Part shown: one piece after another, positions 1-11,860 of the stretch
Numbering within the stretch: the stretch's first letter is position 1
Layout of the letters: each line of letters opens with the position of its first letter
Source of the DNA: Stomorhina lunata
Taxonomy: Eukaryota; Arthropoda; Insecta; Diptera; Rhiniidae
Direction of reading: 5' to 3'
DNA: 64,000 nt
Assembly (NCBI GenBank): GCA_933228675.1
Contig: OW121743.1
Coordinates: 62,255,118 to 62,319,117, forward strand
Translations under genes and position numbers: made by a program
The notes under the pieces: generated by a model
Database searches by the model: none
Told to the model about the DNA's origin: nothing
Seen by the model: only the letters and a program-made list of their open reading frames with translations

Positions 1-153
1 GAAAACATCAATTGAAAAAGTTTATTACAATTTTTTGCCGAATTTTAAAAGGATTTAAGTTTTTGTTAAAATGCAGTCACGGGCAAACAATTCTTTGATA
101 TCACAAGTTTTGTGAAAATAAAAACATATTAATCGAATATAACCACTATTTCA
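1..153. other. Gene-free A+T-rich sequence
   Basis: No open frame, splice signal or repeat that I can support. It leads directly into the inverted-repeat element relative that follows. Confidence 0.5.
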
Positions 154-331
154 CAAGACTCTATAATATAAAGATGTTGCACTTCCATACATTGATTTGC
201 CGTATGATCGTTTTGAAAGATCCCACATAAAAGACAGTCTACCACTTTTACTCTAATACGATTATCCAATGAAAGAAAGCTAAGGCTTACACACACGTGC
301 TCATGAAATGTATGTTTGGTTGTGCGTTTCT
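154..331 (+). repeat. Partial copy of inverted-repeat element M
   Basis: It begins with the arm motif ACTCTATAATATAAAGATG and continues through 'gattatccaatgaaagaaagc' to 'aaatgtatgtttggttgtgc'. The same string of motifs, in the same order, makes up the left arm and centre of the complete copy at 59214-59541. The right arm is missing here. It lies 32 bases upstream of module A. No coding capacity is visible, so a non-autonomous DNA element is the likely class. Confidence 0.6.
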
Positions 332-363
332 TTCTTTTTTTCTACTGTTTACTATCTACAGGC

Positions 364-655
364 ATAGGCTGCCCATACCACTAGAAGCCGACGACTTTTT
401 ATAATATTCGTAAATATCACGATCATTAATGAAACTCGTGAAAATGAGTATTAAAAGCATTTTGGTTGAATTTGGATAAAAGCAATAGTCGATTGGTGCC
501 GCTTTGTTAAAGAAAATACAAAAACAAAATACACAAGCAACAAAATTAAAATCTAATTTATAACAACAAAATATATCTTTCGAGAGAACAAAAAAAATAT
601 AGTCCTGAACATTGTTGCCACGTCACTATTATTTTTGAAAGCATTGTTCGAAATA
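364..655 (+). repeat. Module A (5' module of satellite-carrying element), copy 1
   Basis: A non-satellite segment of about 290 bp. Landmarks are 'ccactagaagccg', 'taaatatcacgatcattaat', 'gtgccgctttgtt', 'aaaatctaatttata', 'ttcgagagaac' and 'ttgttgccacg'. All recur in order at 57101-57384 (same strand) and 55534-55808 (opposite strand). In all three places an S1 satellite array starts just beyond its 'ttgttgccac' end. No conserved reading frame is seen across the copies. Confidence 0.75.
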
Positions 656-699
656 AATGTAACCGAATTGGAAATATTTTTCAAAACAGAAATAAATAC

Positions 700-900
700 T
701 AATTCTCAGAAAATCTCTAGAAAATTTTTCAATTAAAATTATTTTCTATAGAAAATTTTTCAATTAAAATATTTTTCTGTGAAAATTTTCAATAAAAATA
801 TTATTCAATAGCAAAGTTTTCTGTAGAAAATGTTCGATAAATATATATTTATATAGCAAAACTTTTTTTAAAAAAAAGTTCTTAAAAAAAACATAAATTA
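700..900 (+). repeat. S1 satellite, diverged leading edge
   Basis: A few decayed monomers ('ctatagaaaatttttcaatt' type) follow module A and grade into low-complexity A/T. The divergence relative to the array centre is what unequal exchange leaves at array edges. Confidence 0.55.
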
Positions 901-926
901 TTATATTATTAAAAAAGACAATTTTT

Positions 927-1070
927 TGCATTTGATCTCTATCTATTACATTTATTCATTAATGTAACTGACAATTTATTGATAAAAGCCAAAAAAAATT
1001 GTTGTGGAGACAACCAATTCCTCGATGCATTTCGATGGTTGATTCGGCCATCTCTTCAGGAGAGTTTTCC
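927..1070 (+). repeat. Solo left arm of foldback element F
   Basis: Shares 'acatttattcattaatgtaa', 'aatttattgataaaagccaa', 'caattcctcgatgc' and 'gccatctcttcaggag' with the left arm and first part of the loop of the foldback element at 3126-3490. The right arm is absent. It is embedded in S1 satellite on both sides, like the full copy, and is clearly more diverged. Confidence 0.6.
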
Positions 1071-1079
1071 TACTTTTTT

Positions 1080-3110
1080 GGTAAAAAAAAAAAATTATAG
1101 AAGAATTTTTGATAAAAAAAATTTTCTATCGAAAAGTTTTTTATAAAAAAAATTTTCTATCGAAAATTTGTTTCAAAAAATTTCTATAGAAAAATTTTTG
1201 ATAAAAACATTTTTTGCAGAAAAATTTTTGATAAAAAAATTCTATAGAAAATTTTTTGATAAAAATGTCCTATAGAAAAGTTTTTATTAAAATATTTTCT
1301 ATAGAAAAATTTTTGATAAAAAAAATTTCCTATAGAAAAAATTTTCTATAGAAAAATTTTTGACAAAAAATTTTCTATAAAAAAGTTTTTGATAAAATAA
1401 TTTTCTATAAAAAATTTTTTTATAAACAAATTGTCTATAGAAAAATTTTTGATAAACAAATTTTCTATAGAAAAATTTTTGATAAAAAAATTTTTTGTAA
1501 AAAATTTTTTAATAAAAAAATTTTCTATGGAAAATTTTTGATAAAAAATTTTTGAAAAAAACTTTATAGAAACATTTTTGATAAAAAAAAATTTTTATAG
1601 AAAAATTTTTGTTAACAAAATTTTTGATAAACAAATTTTGTGTAGAAAAATTTTTGATAAAAAAATTTTCTATAGAAAACTTTTTAATAAAAAAGTTTCC
1701 AATAGAAAAATTTTAATAAAAAAAATTTTCTATATAAAAATTTTTGATAAAAAAATTTTACTGTAGAAAAATTTTTAATAAAAAAATTTTTTATAGAAAA
1801 ACTTTTTAAAAAAAAGTTCTACGGAAAATTTTTTGATAAAAAAATTTTCTATAAAATACTTTTAATAACAAAATTTTCTATAGAAAAACTTTTGATGAAA
1901 AAAAAATTCTATAGGAAAATTTTTGGGTAAAAAAGTTTTCTACAGAAAAATGTTTGATAAAAAAATTTTTAATAGAAAATTTTCTATAGAAAAATTTTTG
2001 ATAAAAAAATAATTCTATAGAAAAATTTTGATAAAAACAATTTTCTATAGAAAAACTTTTGATAAACAAATTTTTTATAGAAAAATTTTTTAAAAGAAAT
2101 TTCTATAAACAAATTTTCTATGGAAGAATTTCTGTAGAAAATTTTTTGATAAAAAAATTTTCTATAGAAAAATTTTTGATAAAAAAATTTTCTATAAAAA
2201 AAATGTTTATAAACAAATTGTCTATATAAAAATTTTTGATAAACAAATTTTCCATAGAAAAATTTTTGATAAAAAAATTTTTTATAAACAAATTGTCTAT
2301 AAAAAATTTTTCATTAACAAATTTTCCATAGAAAAATTTTTGATAAAAAAATTTTTTATAAAAAACTTTTTACTAAAACAGTTTTCAATAAAAAAATTTT
2401 CTATAGAAAAATTTTTATGAAAAAATTTTCTATTGAAAAATTTTTGATAAAAAAATTTTCTATGGAAACATTTTTGATAAAAAATTTTTTTATAGAAAAA
2501 TTTTTGATAACAAAATTTTTGATAAACAAATTTTCTGAAGAAAAATTTTTGATAAAAAAATTTTCTATAGAAAACTTTTTAATAAAAAAGTTTCCAATAG
2601 AAAAATTTTAATAAAAAAATTTTCTATATAAAAATTTTTGAAAAAAAATTTTACTGTAAAAAAATTTGTAATAAAAAAATTTTTTATAGAAAAACTTTTT
2701 AAAAAAAAGTTCTGCGGAAAATTTTTTGATAAAAAAATTTTCTATAAAATACTTTGTTAAAAAAATTCATATAGAAAACAGTAAATACAGTAAAATGTTT
2801 GATAAAAAAATTTTTAATTGAAAATTTTCTATAGAAAAATTTTTATAAAAACAATTTTCTATAGAAAAACTTTTGATAAACAAATTTTCTATAGAAAAAT
2901 TTTTGAAAAGAAATTTCTATAAAAAATTTTCTATGGAAAAATTTCTATAGAAATTTTTTTTGATAAAAAAATTTTCTATGGAAAAATTTTTGATAAAAAA
3001 TTTTTGAAAAAAAAATTTTTGAAAAAAAAATTTCTTTAGAAAAATTTTTGATAAAAAAATTTTCTACAGAAAAATTTTTGATAAAAAATTTTCTCAAAAA
3101 TAACAAAATA
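1080..3110 (+). repeat. S1 satellite array (GATAAA variant), ~30 bp monomer
   Basis: Tandem monomers of about 30 bp alternate the palindromic block CTATAGAAAAATTTTT with GATAAAAAAATTTT. Copies are moderately diverged, with frequent 1-2 base indels. A segment of about 210 bp at 1650-1862 recurs at 2546-2752. It is recognisable by the ordered variants 'aagtttccaatag', 'ttttactgta', 'aaaaaaagttct' and 'ctataaaatacttt', so blocks of several monomers have duplicated together. Small Lys/Phe/Ile-rich open frames inside are products of the repeat. Confidence 0.9.
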
Positions 3111-3125
3111 GTCGGGATGTAAATA

Positions 3126-3490
3126 TTATTCAAAATGAAGTGTATTTGCATTTTATCCCAAATCTGTTACATTTATTTATTAATGTAACAGACCAATTTA
3201 TTGATAAAAAGCCAAAAAATGTTTGCGGAGAAACCAAATTCCTCGACGCGTTTCGATGATTGGTTAAGCCATCTCTTCAGGAGGATTATCCCCAATTTAG
3301 ACAGATCGAAAACCTCGCATTATTACTAAATTTACAAACATAACTATTAAGAATTATGTTCGAAAAGCGTCGAGGAATTTGGTTTCTATGCAAACATTTT
3401 TTGGCTTCTTATCGATAAATTGGTCTGTTACATTAATAAATAAATGTAACAGATTTGGGATCAAATGCAAATACACTTCTTTTTGAATAA
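3126..3490. repeat. Foldback element F: 131 bp inverted arms, 103 bp loop
   Basis: Left arm 3126-3256 and right arm 3360-3490 are near-perfect reverse complements of equal length. The arm starts TTATTCAAAA and includes 'aagtgtatttgca', 'ctgttacatttatttattaa', 'gccaaaaaatgtttgc' and 'aattcctcgacgc'. The loop 3257-3359 has no open frame. S1 satellite abuts both ends, so it either inserted into the array or belongs to it. A relative of the left arm lies at 927-1070. Class is probably MITE or foldback DNA element. No target-site duplication can be read because the flanks are satellite. Confidence 0.85.
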
Positions 3491-3690
3491 AAAATTTTCT
3501 TTAAAAAAACTTTCTATGATAAAAAAAATTTTCTATGGAAAAATTTAAAAAAAAAAAAATTTTGAAAAAAAAAATTCTTTAGAGAAATTTTTCATAAAAA
3601 AATTTTCTACAGAAAAATTTTGGAAAAAAAACTTTCTATAGAAAAATTTATGATAAAAAATTTTCTATTTAAAATGTTGAATAAAAAAAT
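3491..3690 (+). repeat. S1 satellite, distal remnant
   Basis: Same GATAAA-type S1 monomers and orientation as 1080-3110, separated from it by the foldback element. More decayed towards the boundary module. Confidence 0.75.
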
Positions 3691-3765
3691 TTTAGTGTAA
3701 AAACGGCAACTCTTTTTGTTCTTGTTCTGTTCTCTTTGTGCCTACCACTGCTCTGGGGTATCTTC
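3691..3765 (+). repeat. Boundary module T (GGCAACT...GTGCC), copy 1
   Basis: The array ends at 'gtgtaaaaacggcaactc', then a pyrimidine-rich stretch and 'gttctctttgtgcctacc'. The reverse complement of 52975-53040 gives the same order (GGCAACTCT, TTTGTTTTGTTCTCTTTG, GCCGAC). The end of the array at 59170-59216 closes with CTCTTCGTGCCGACC. It marks the array side opposite module A. Confidence 0.65.
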
Positions 3766-5239
3766 AAAATGTATTCCGAAGTTTCTTTGTACGTATATGG
3801 CTAAATAGTTAATGAATTCAGTACAATTTAGCGAGTGAAATATTTTTAATACATTTAATCAAATTAAATTTAGTTAAGCTTCTGACTGAGATGTTTTTGA
3901 ATCAGAATTCAAAAAATGGGAAGGGTCAGTAGAAGGTTTAAGACATTTTTCTTATATTTGAAAAAAAAAATTATAAAAAACATATTGAAGCAATTAATAG
4001 TTAAAAATCATCTAAATGACAAAATCGTGTAGCAAAACCACACAAGTGGTTAGAAAAAACAATTCTCAACAAAATTAACTAACAAGAAACAAGCCATGAC
4101 TAATATGAAACAAGTATTTTTTTAAATACCTTAAGTAGTTAAAAATAAATGTTTGGATCAATATTGACTTGAAATTTTTAAGATGCTTAAAGTCATAAAA
4201 TTTCTTGTGTTTTTTGATAAGACGTCAAATAAGACAAGATGATAGAGATTCTGAATAGGATAATATAACAAAAAGAGTGAAAAAATAAATTCCAACAAGA
4301 CTTGACACAAAAGTTCAATTAACAAAAATATTTAAAAATAAATAAAATTAAAAATGGTTTTAAATTTAGGAAAATTTGTACCAGAGAAAAATCAGTAAGT
4401 AAACAATTGTGTAAGACAAAAAGAAAAAAGATAAGAATTTTTTTAAACAAAACAAATATAATGTCTTTTATTTGATTTAACAAACAATAAAAAGGTAGTA
4501 CTTTCCAGATAAGACCAAATAATGATCAAGTTAAAGTAACAAATAATGTTTAAGAACGGAAATATTAAATTTTAAGCCAAGATTTTGTTAGAACTAAACA
4601 AATTTGGTGACACTTGTTTTTCATTTTCAAAAAAGAGATTTCCTTTAGTTTTAATATTGAATAAATATTTACATTTATTTTTCTTTAAACATAATTTTCA
4701 TTTTATCTAGTTTGTGTAAATTTTATTTGAAATTATTTTTTTTTTTTCTATTTCTTTATAATCCCAAAAAAAGTGGCTTTAAGCCAAATAGGTTTTCTGG
4801 CTGAGCTTTTCCATTGACGCCAAGAAACTTTTGCTTGCATTTTCGCTTTATTTATCCTCATACGAGTAACATAATTTTACAAATATTTTCATAATATTTT
4901 TGTTTTGTGTCACAATTTATTTTTGTAACCTAAATTTTCGTTTTTTTTTTCTTGGCAAAAAATTTTTCACATATAAATGTCAATTTTGAAAGTTTATATT
5001 TTAGAGTTTATATGGCTTAGATTTTCTAAATGAAATTAGGGGATTTAAAAATGCTAGTTTAGAAGAAAAATATTAAATACGCATTTAATTTTTTTAAAGT
5101 AAGTTATATACATATATATATAAATTTATATTTTTCATGGTCATAGATTTTGATGAAAAATATCTTTCCAAAAACTCAGAACAAAAACGTTTCGCAAACG
5201 TTTGCTGAGTGTTTTCATCTTATTTAATTTTAATAGGAA
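3766..5239. other. Gene-free, single-copy-looking stretch
   Basis: A+T-rich with long homopolymer runs. No frame longer than about 60 codons looks coding and no convincing splice-site pair is seen. The least biased piece is about 4760-4870 ('ggctgagcttttccattgac', 'cctcatacgagtaac'), which could be a conserved non-coding stretch, but I cannot test that. Confidence 0.5.
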
Positions 5240-5290
5240 CAATGCGAAAATAACAAAAAATTGTCGACAAAGTTGCCGTTTTTTTATAAC
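5240..5290 (-). repeat. Boundary module T, diverged copy on the minus strand
   Basis: Read on the minus strand it gives 'aaaaaaacggcaactttg', 'tcgac', then a T-rich run, the order seen in the other T modules. It adjoins the array at 5291. The GTGCCGAC part is not recognisable here. No module A is seen at the far side (about 6400). Confidence 0.5.
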
Positions 5291-6380
5291 TTTAAGCAAA
5301 ATTGGTTATTTTCCATAGGAAAAAGTTTTCTTATCAATTTTTTTAATATTTTTAACAAAATTTTTTTTATAGAAATTTGTTTTATCAAAAATTTTTCAAA
5401 TTTTGTATCAAAAATTTTTCTATAGAAAAGTTTTTTATCAAAAGAAAACAGAAAATTTTTTTTAATCAAATTTTTGTAGAAAAATTTCCAATAAAAAAAT
5501 TTTCTATGGAAAATTTTTTTTATCCACAATTTTTCTTTAAAAAACTTTTTTATTAAAAATTTTTCTATAGAAATTGTTTAATCAAAAATTTTTCTACAGA
5601 AAATTATCAAACATTTGTCTATAGAAAATTATAAAAAAATATTTTTATCAAAAATGTTTCTATCGAAAACTTTTTTTATCAAAAATTTTTCTATAAAAAA
5701 TTATCAAAAATTTTTCTATAAAAAATTATCAAAAATTTTTCTATAAAAAATTATCAAAAATTTTTCTAAAAAAAATGTTTACAAATTTTTCTATGAAAAA
5801 TTAACAAAAATTTTTTATATAGAAATTTATCAAAAAATTTTATGTAGAAAATTATCAAAAACTTTTATATAGAAAATTATCAAAAATTTTTTATCAAACA
5901 TTTTTTCTTTATAAATTTTTTCTATAAAAAATTTCCTGAAGAAAATTATTGAAAATTTGTTTAACAAAATTTTTTTTTATTTTTTCATAGACATTTTTTT
6001 TTAATTTTCTATAGAAAACTTTTTAGTCAAAAATTTTTCTATAGAAATTATGTAATAAAATTTTTTTCTACGGAAAATAACAAAAGTTTTTTCTATAGAA
6101 AATTATTAAAAATTTTTTTTTATCAAAAATATTTTCAAAGAAAATTTTTTTCTAGAAAGTTTTTTTTATCAACAATTTTTCTAGAGAAATTTTTTTGATA
6201 AACAATTTTTTCATAGAAAATCTAATTATCTAAATTTCTTATATATAAAATTTTTTATCAAAAATTTTTCTATAAAAAATTATTAAAATTTTTTTTATGG
6301 AAAATTATCGAAAATTTTTCTATAGAAAATTATCAAAAGTTTTTCTATAGAAATTTTTTTTATCAAAAATTATTTCTTTA
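5291..6380 (-). repeat. S1 satellite array, minus-strand orientation
   Basis: Monomers read TTTTTCTATAGAAAATTTTT followed by TTATCAAAAA, the reverse complement of the array at 1080-3110. Many monomers are shortened to about 26 bp ('ataaaaaattatcaaaaa' type at 5690-5830). Divergence is high throughout. Confidence 0.85.
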
Positions 6381-7834
6381 AGAAGGAGTAAAGAAAAAGT
6401 TTTCTCGTTTAATTTCAATAATTGGCAACTTTGCTTTAAAAATTTTTATAGAACTTTAAACGTTTTATTTAAAAGTTTTATCAGTTTTTTCTTTTAGTTT
6501 TAAAATGCGTTTTTATATTCTTAATATAAAACTATTCTATTTAGCCTCTGGTTAAGACCAAAGCAATTTTCACTGTCATAACTTTCGCCTTTTCTTGTAA
6601 ACAGAGCAAATAAAATTTTCTTCTTTTTTTCATAGTTAAAAGTATTTAGCTTAGACTTTATAAGAAAAAGTTATGGGTGTATATTTTAAAAGTGATAACA
6701 AGCTTCAGTTCTAACTAGTAAAAGGGACAACTGGCTAACAAAACAATAAAATAGAAATAAACAGCCAAAAAGTAAAAAAACGAAAAAAATTTACTTTAAT
6801 ATTTTCAAAATTTTTTTGCAGTTTCTTTTAACGAAAATATAGAATTTATATAAAATTGTTTAACTACGTCATTCTTTTTTTTTCCTCAAAAAAAATCCAT
6901 ATAAACTCACACTTTTTAGCATTAGAGCCAGACATTTGCAGCAAATTTTGGCTAAAGCAACCAACAACCAAACTCTAGATCCTTTAATAGAAAAAATGCA
7001 ATTTCCGCACAGACGCACACATTTTCCGGACAACAGAAAAAAAAAAAATAAGAGAAAAGGATAATAATATTATATATACGATAAAAATGGAAAATAATCA
7101 TATATCTATGGCATAAAAAATAAGAATAGTTTCAAAAGTACATTTTAACAGAAAATTCAATTCCCCAAATAAAATTTCAACAAAAATTTTATTTTTCAAC
7201 AAAGAAAATTACCAAATAAAAGAAAAAGAAAATTTACTGAAAATGGAAGTTAAAATATCCGAAGAAAAAAAAAAAAAGAAAAATACAAGAATGAATTGGA
7301 ATTTTGGCAAATGCATTAAACTTTCATTTTTTGCTTATTCTTTGTTAAAGAAAAATTCGGCTTATAAAAAAATTCTTACTTCGAGGTAGAGCCATGATAA
7401 CAAAAAAATAATTTGTTATTTGCTCGAAAAAAAAAATTGTTCACTTTATTCTTTCCTTTTTCCAAAAACAAAATTGACGAACAAAAAATCTCAGTAAAAC
7501 TAAGAAAGTTTGCTTGTTTTTTAAAAGACAAAAGTTTTGCTCATGAATTTTGTATAAGAACAATAATAATATTGACTTCTAGATACAAGAAAATAGAGTT
7601 TCGAAAAAAATTATCTTACTTCCACAGCACGAGCATGTTTTGAGCCAAGATCTGAAAAGAAAATGAAATGAAAAAAATTATTTTTAAACTAAAACAATAA
7701 AATTTTATTTATATGTTAAAAGCTTTATAATAAAGTGATAAAAATTTTAAGTTGAAAAATTTGAATATTCAAAGATTTTAAAGGAAATGGATAAAATTTA
7801 ACCAATTTAGAAAACTTTATGATATGAACATTTT
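6381..7834. other. Gene-free A+T-rich stretch
   Basis: A direct-orientation 'ttggcaactttgc' at 6430 echoes the boundary motif just past the array. A less biased interval at about 6890-7020 ('agccagacatttgcagc', 'ccgcacagacgcacac') has no open frame. An open frame at 7413-7643 is A/T-driven and does not look coding. Confidence 0.45.
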
Positions 7835-10800
7835 TTTCATATAGTAATATTTTCTATAGAAAAATTTGTGTATGAAAACTTTTTCATATAAAAATTTTTC
7901 TACAGAAAAACTTTTTCATATCAAAATTTTTCTATAGAAAAACTTTTTCATATGAAAATTTTTCTATAGAAAAACTTTTTTATATGAAAATTTTTCTAAA
8001 GAAAAACTTTTTCATATGAAAATTTTTCTATAGAAAAACTTTTTCATATGAAAATTTTTATATAGAAACACTTTTTCATATGAAAATTTTTCTATCGAAA
8101 AACCTTTTTATATGAACATTTTCTATAGAAAAACTTTTTTATATGAAAATTTTTCTATAGAAAAACTTTTTTATATGAAAATTTTTCTATAGAAAATTTT
8201 TTTTAAATTAAAATTTTTCTATAGAAACATTTTTTCTAAATGAAAATTTTTTCATATAAAATTTTTTCTAAAAATGTTTTCTAAATGAAAATTTTTGTCT
8301 AGAAAAATTTTGTTATGGAAATTTTTTTAAAGAAAAATTTTTGATATGAAAATTTGCCTAAAGAAAAATTTTTGATATCAAAATTTTTCTATACAAAAAT
8401 TTTTGATATGAAAATTTTTCGATCAAAAAAAATTTGATATGAACATTTTTCTATCAAAAAATTTTGATACGAAAATTTTTCTATCAACAAATTTTTGATA
8501 TGAAATTTTTTTATCAAAAATTTTTGATATGATATCAAAATGTTTTGATGTGAAAATTTTGTTGTAAGAAAATTTTCTGATATAAAATTTTTTGATATGA
8601 AAAATCTTTGATATGACAAATTTTTCTATAGCTAATTTTTTAATATGAAAATTTTTCTGTAGAAAATTTGTTGATATCAAAATTTTTCTTTGGAAAGTTT
8701 GTTAATATCATAATTTTTTGATAGAAAATTTTTTTAATCAAAATTTTTATATAGAATATATTTTTATATCAAAATTTTTCTATCGAAAGTTTTTTGATAA
8801 TTAAATGTTTCTGTAGAAAATTATTTGATACCAAATTTTTCAATCGTAATTTTTTTTATATCAAAATTTTTCTATAGAAAATTTTTTGATATCAAAATTT
8901 TTCAATAGAAAATTTTTTGATATCAAAATGTTTCCAAGAAAATTTTTTGATATCAAAATTTTTCTATAGAACATTTTTTGCTAGTCAAATTTTTTAATAA
9001 TAAAATTTTTCTATAAAAAATTTTTGATATTAAATTTTTCTATAAAAAATTTGTTGATATCAAAATTTTTCTATAAAAAAATTTTTGATATTTTTTGATA
9101 TCAAAATTTTTCTATAAAAAATTTTTTGATATAAAAATTTTTCTATAGAAAATGTTTTGATATTTAAATTTTTATATAGAAAATTTTTTGATATCAAAAT
9201 TATTCCATAGAAAATCTTTTGATATCAAAAGTTTCCTATAGAAAATTTTTTTATATCAATTTTTTTCTAAAGAAAATTTTTGGGTATCAAAATTTTTAAA
9301 TATAATTTTTTTTTGTGTGGCAAAATATTTCTATAGAAAAATTTTTATATACAAAATTTTGCTATAGAATTTTTTTTTTTTTCTAAAGAAAATTTTTTGA
9401 TATCAAAATTTTTCTATAGAAAGTTTTTTGATATCAAAATTTTTTGATATCAAAATTTTACTGTCGAAAATTTTTTAATATTAAAATTTTTCTATAAAAA
9501 ATTTTTTTATATAGAAAATTTTTTGATATCAAAATTTTTCTATAGAAAATTGGTTGATATCAAAATTTTTCCATAGAAAATTTTTGGATATTAAAAGTTT
9601 TCTATACAAAATTTTTTGATATCAAAAGTTTTCTATAGAATTTTTTTTTACACCAATTTTTTCTAAAGAAAATTTTTGGATATCAAAATTTTTAAATATA
9701 ATTTTCTTTTGTACCGAAATATTTCTATAGAAAAATTTTTAATATAAAAAATTTTGCTATAGAAATTTTTTTTAAAATAAATTTTTCTATAGCACATTTT
9801 TTGATATCAACATTTTTCTATAGAAAATGTTTTGATATAAAAATTTTTCTGTCGAAAATTTTTTGATGTTAAAATTTTTCTATAGAAAATTGTTTAATTT
9901 CAAAATTTTTCGATGTAAATTTTTTTGATATCAAAATTTTTCTATAAAATATATTCTTACATCAAAATTGTTGTCGAAAGTTTTTGATATTAAGATTATC
10001 TATAGAAAATTTTTTGAATTCAAAATTTTTTTATAGAAAATTTTTTGACATCAAAATTTTTCGTAAGAACATTTTTTGATATCAAAGTTTTTATACAGAA
10101 AATTTTTTGATATCAAAATTTTTCTATAGAAAATTTTTTGGTATCGAAATTTTTTGATTTCAAAATTTTTCTATAGAAAATTGTTTGATATCAAAATTTT
10201 TCTATAGAAAATTTTTTGTTATAAAAAGTTTTCTATAGAAAATTTTTTGTTATGAAAAGTTTTCTCTAGAAAATTTTTTGTTATGAAAAGTTTTCTCTAG
10301 AAAATTTTTTGTTTTGAAAAGTTTTCTATAGAAAATTTTTTGATATGAAAATTTTTCGATAGAAAATTTTTTGATATCAAAATTTTTCAATAAAAAATTT
10401 TTTCATATCAAAATTTTTCTATTGAAAATTTTTTCATATCAAAATTTTTCTATTGAAAATCTTTTTATATCAAAATTTTTCTTTAAAAAATTTTTTGATA
10501 TCAAAATTTTTCTATAGAAAATTTCTTGATATCAAAATTTTTCTATAGAAAATTTTTTGATATCAAAAACTTGATATTAAAATTTTTCTATAGAAAAATT
10601 TTCGATATGAAAATTTGTGTTAATTTTTCTATAGAGTAATTTTCATATAAAAAATTTTCTATAGAAAAATTTTTCATATCAAAAAATTTTCTATAGAAAA
10701 ATTTTTTATATCAAAAAATTTTCATAATATGATGAAATTTCTTATAAAAAATTTTCGTAATAAAAAATTTGCTATAGAAAAATGTTCATATCAAAAATTT

Positions 10801-10990
10801 TTTATAGAAAAATTAATATCAGAAATTTTTCTATAGAAAAATTTTTATATCAAAGATTTCATATCAAAAAATTTTCTATAGAAAAAATTTTACATATTAA
10901 AAAATTTTCTTTAGAAAAAATTTTTTATGATAACAAATTTTCTAAGAAAATATGAAAATTTTTCTAAAAAAAAATTTTTTCATCTGAAAA
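7835..10990. repeat. S1 satellite array with CATATG and GATATC variants
   Basis: Monomers of 30-32 bp pair the CTATAG palindrome with a second palindrome. From 7835 to about 8200 it is CATATG (ACTTTTTCATATGAAAA). From about 8600 to 10560 it is mostly GATATC (TTTTTTGATATCAAAA), with a short 'gttatgaaaagttttc' block at 10205-10330. From 10640 it is CATATCA. An indel-rich transition of 'gatatga' type monomers lies at 8280-8620. Because both halves are dyad-symmetric, the array has almost no strand identity. Confidence 0.9.
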
Positions 10991-11575
10991 TTTTCGTTTG
11001 CGGCGTTGATTTGGCTGGGCTTACACATGACTTGGGTTACGTTTTACCTCAAAACATTCTCTTACGGCCCTCGTATTTAGTTAATTTTAAGCTATTTTAT
11101 ATGTTTAGTAATGAAAAAAAATAACATATAGAGTTACTGGTGCTTGCACAATATTCCAGTTAATTTTTTGTTTGTTTTATTTTCCATACAAATGTGCACT
11201 CGAGCTCTTCATTCTGTGACATTTTATGAGCGAGAGGTTCATATACGTGCGACTAATAAAAGATACTTGGTGTGGCATTCAACCTTAACACACAACCTTT
11301 AGCCACACAAAAAAAAACAAGAATCAAGAGCAAATGAATGGAACAAAAAAAGAAAAATTAAAGCGACACACAAAGTGCAACGGCAAAGCACACTTGCATG
11401 CTTACAACATAGAAGAAGCATAGAATTACACAATATATTTTAATGAAAATATATACATATATAGAAATATGTAATAATGATAATGAGCATTATTATCATC
11501 ATTATCATGTTGAAGATTATTGTAACAACCGCCATGAAAACATGGAACATTGTGGTGGCATCATGTATCATTTGT
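10991..11575. other. Gene-free unique stretch after array
   Basis: 11000-11090 has more balanced composition ('tgcggcgttgatttggctgg', 'ttacggccctcgtatttag'), but stops occur in all frames and no splice sites delimit an exon. The rest is A-rich with CA-rich patches. Confidence 0.4.
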
Positions 11576-11860
11576 TGGTTGCATACCGATGATGATGACG
11601 ACGATGATGCATGCATGCTGGCTGGCTGTTTGTGTTTCGAGTTAAATTATATATGCAGCAGCAGCACACATTTTTTTGATCAGTTTTTTTTTGTCGCCTG
11701 CATCTGTGTCTTTGGTTTTGTAAGTCCGTCCGTCTGTCCTTCCTTCTATATGGCCGTCCGTCTTTCCGTCCGTCCTTCCGTCCTTCCGTCCGTCCTTCCT
11801 TCTATAAGGCCGTCCGTCTTTCCGTCCGTCCTTCCCTTTAGTTGTCCGTCCATCCTTCTC
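11576..11860 (+). repeat. Microsatellites: (GAT)n and (TCCG/TCCT)n
   Basis: A (GAT/GAC)n tract at 11587-11610 is followed by 'gcatgcatgctggctggctg'. From 11725 to 11850 there is a compound (CCGT/CCTT)n tetranucleotide run, internally duplicated around 'ttctataaggccgtccgtc'. The open frame across both encodes poly-Asp and Ser/Pro/Val repeats and is a by-product of the repeats. Confidence 0.8.
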
